A DNA stretch of 6,083 bases from Planctomycetota bacterium. GTDB lineage: Bacteria; Planctomycetota; Phycisphaerae; Tepidisphaerales; Tepidisphaeraceae. The stretch lies in assembly GCA_023417885.1 (NCBI GenBank), contig JAEZED010000214.1, positions 1-6,083 of the forward strand, read 5' to 3'. The position numbers were made by a program, and so were the translations under genes. Below, in pieces: positions 5,579 through 6,083 of this stretch (position 1 is its first letter; each line of letters opens with the position of its first letter). The notes below the pieces were generated by a model. That model was not told the origin of the DNA, ran no database searches, and worked only from the letters and a program-made list of their open reading frames with translations.

Positions 5579-5688
5579 TTTTCGCACAAAGGCGCAAAGA
5601 CACGAAGGGCACCCGAGCGATTTGTCGGCCCTCCGGGGACGGCGCCTGAATCTGTGGCCGCTTCGCGGCTTTGGGGCCTTGTGCGAAA
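5579..5688. repeat. Imperfect inverted repeat B built from related 8-bp units
   Basis: The left arm (5579-5607) has the octamers GCACAAAG (5584-5591), GCGCAAAG (5592-5599) and ACACGAAG (5600-5607), preceded by TTTTC. The right arm (5661-5688) is its inverted copy with one indel shift and a few mismatches: both arms share TTTCGCACAA, CAAAG and CGAAG. All six octamers of repeats A and B fit RCRCRRAG. The centre (5608-5660) is GC-rich with no recognised gene. It lies 22 bases downstream of the membrane-protein stop codon and might influence the 3' end of that transcript, but it lacks a U-tract. Confidence 0.75.
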
Positions 5689-5709
5689 CCCGAACGGCGC
5701 GGCGCGGCC

Positions 5710-6006
5710 TCAGAAGGCCATCGTCACCAGCCCCAGGATCACCAGCACGACGATCACCGCGAGGCCCAGGCCGAGCACGGCGTCGCGCTCGGCGAGGAAA
5801 GCGCGCAGCGCGGGGATCGGGCCGTCCTCGCGCCGCATTTCGGGCGGGTCGTTGAGCCAGCGCCAGAGGCCGAACAGGAACACCAGCGCGCCGAGCCCGC
5901 CGATCGGACAAGCGGAACGAATCCGCCGCGCCGCGCATTGCGCGAACGAGGGCGAATCGGCGCGGCGTCCGCTCGCGCCTGCCCGCCCTCCGAGGAGCAC
6001 CGTCAT
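5710..6006 (-). CDS. Small two-helix membrane protein, start uncertain
   Basis: The frame from ATG6006 gives 98 residues. The C-terminal 63 are convincing: a hydrophobic segment GGLGALVFLFGLWRWL (about 36-51), a polar loop NDPPEMRREDGPIPALRAFLAERD, and a second strongly hydrophobic segment ending VIVVLVILGLVTMAF at the C-terminus. The first 35 residues are Arg/Ser/Ala/Cys-rich and unlike a real N-terminus, and no ribosome-binding site precedes ATG6006. A second frame has ATG5938 and reads MRGAADSFRLS up to about 5904. Joining it to IGGLGALV by dropping one base gives a natural-looking protein of about 75 residues. So the gene may really run 5938-5710 with a frameshift. I do not recognise the family. 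Transcription is toward the repeats and nrdB. Confidence 0.55.
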   Translation of the reverse strand: MTVLLGGRAGASGRRADSPSFAQCAARRIRSACPIGGLGALVFLFGLWRWLNDPPEMRREDGPIPALRAFLAERDAVLGLGLAVIVVLVILGLVTMAF

Positions 6007-6013
6007 GTGGACG

Positions 6014-6083
6014 CTACACCCGCAACAGCAGCAGCGCGGCGCGCAGCTTCATGCGCGCGGGCCGAGGCCGCGCCAGCCGGGCG
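6014..6083 (-). CDS. Possible C-terminal tail of a gene entering from the window edge
   Basis: On the minus strand a frame open from the window edge ends at TAG (6016-6014). It reads ARLARPRPARMKLRAALLLLRV. It lies 7 bases upstream of ATG6006 and 75 bases upstream of ATG5938, on the same strand as the membrane protein. It is too short to identify and could be a chance open frame in GC-rich DNA. Confidence 0.25.
   Translation of the reverse strand, partial: ARLARPRPARMKLRAALLLLRV

Noticed and set aside
5392..5607. Octamer arrays as a CRISPR array
   Set aside because: Units are tandem 8-mers without spacers and are arranged as inverted arms. No cas gene is present.
5393..5938. Minus-strand open frame of 181 codons through the repeat region
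   Set aside because: It is Arg/Pro-rich translation of GC-rich DNA running through both inverted repeats. Only its first residues (MRGAADSFRLS) may be real, as the start of the frameshifted membrane gene.

Overview
The window is high-GC DNA with a lower-GC patch in the middle. It most likely comes from an alphaproteobacterium of the Sphingomonadales. That placement is inferred from the character of the NrdB protein, the DUF6624-like and DUF4870-like pair, and the repeat elements. It has not been checked by a search.

Layout. (1) Positions 1-1244, plus strand: a two-gene unit. The 3' part of a DUF6624-like protein overlaps by ATGA a three-helix DUF4870-like membrane protein. (2) Positions 1282-1828, plus strand: two small genes of unlike composition, an unrecognised 107-residue protein and a 68-residue protein with two CxxC pairs. 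(3) Positions 1861-2578, plus strand: an endonuclease/exonuclease/phosphatase (EEP) family gene split by a +1 frameshift near 2136-2142. All its catalytic motifs survive across the two frames. (4) Positions 2721-4100: a probable Type II restriction-modification pair. A BglII/BstYI-like endonuclease on the plus strand converges on an MT-A70 family adenine methyltransferase on the minus strand, with 24 bp between the stop codons. (5) Positions 4188-5252, minus strand: nrdB, the class Ia ribonucleotide reductase small subunit, with all metal ligands and the radical tyrosine. (6) Positions 5253-5709: no gene. This stretch holds the nrdB leader and two long imperfect inverted repeats built from 8-bp units that share one degenerate consensus. 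(7) Positions 5710-6083, minus strand: a small two-helix membrane protein whose 5' end may also be frameshifted, then a possible gene tail at the window edge.

Taken together, nrdB is core metabolism. The block from about 1260 to 4180 looks like a small accessory island: restriction-modification, a nuclease relic and small unknown genes. In the restriction-modification pair the endonuclease would cut unmethylated foreign DNA and the methyltransferase would protect the host. The most interesting details are an AGATCT site (the BglII recognition sequence) in the leader/promoter region of the methyltransferase, a leaderless-looking endonuclease start opposed to a Shine-Dalgarno-led TTG methyltransferase start, a variant endonuclease active site (D-x8-D-x-E), and the paired octamer-repeat elements.
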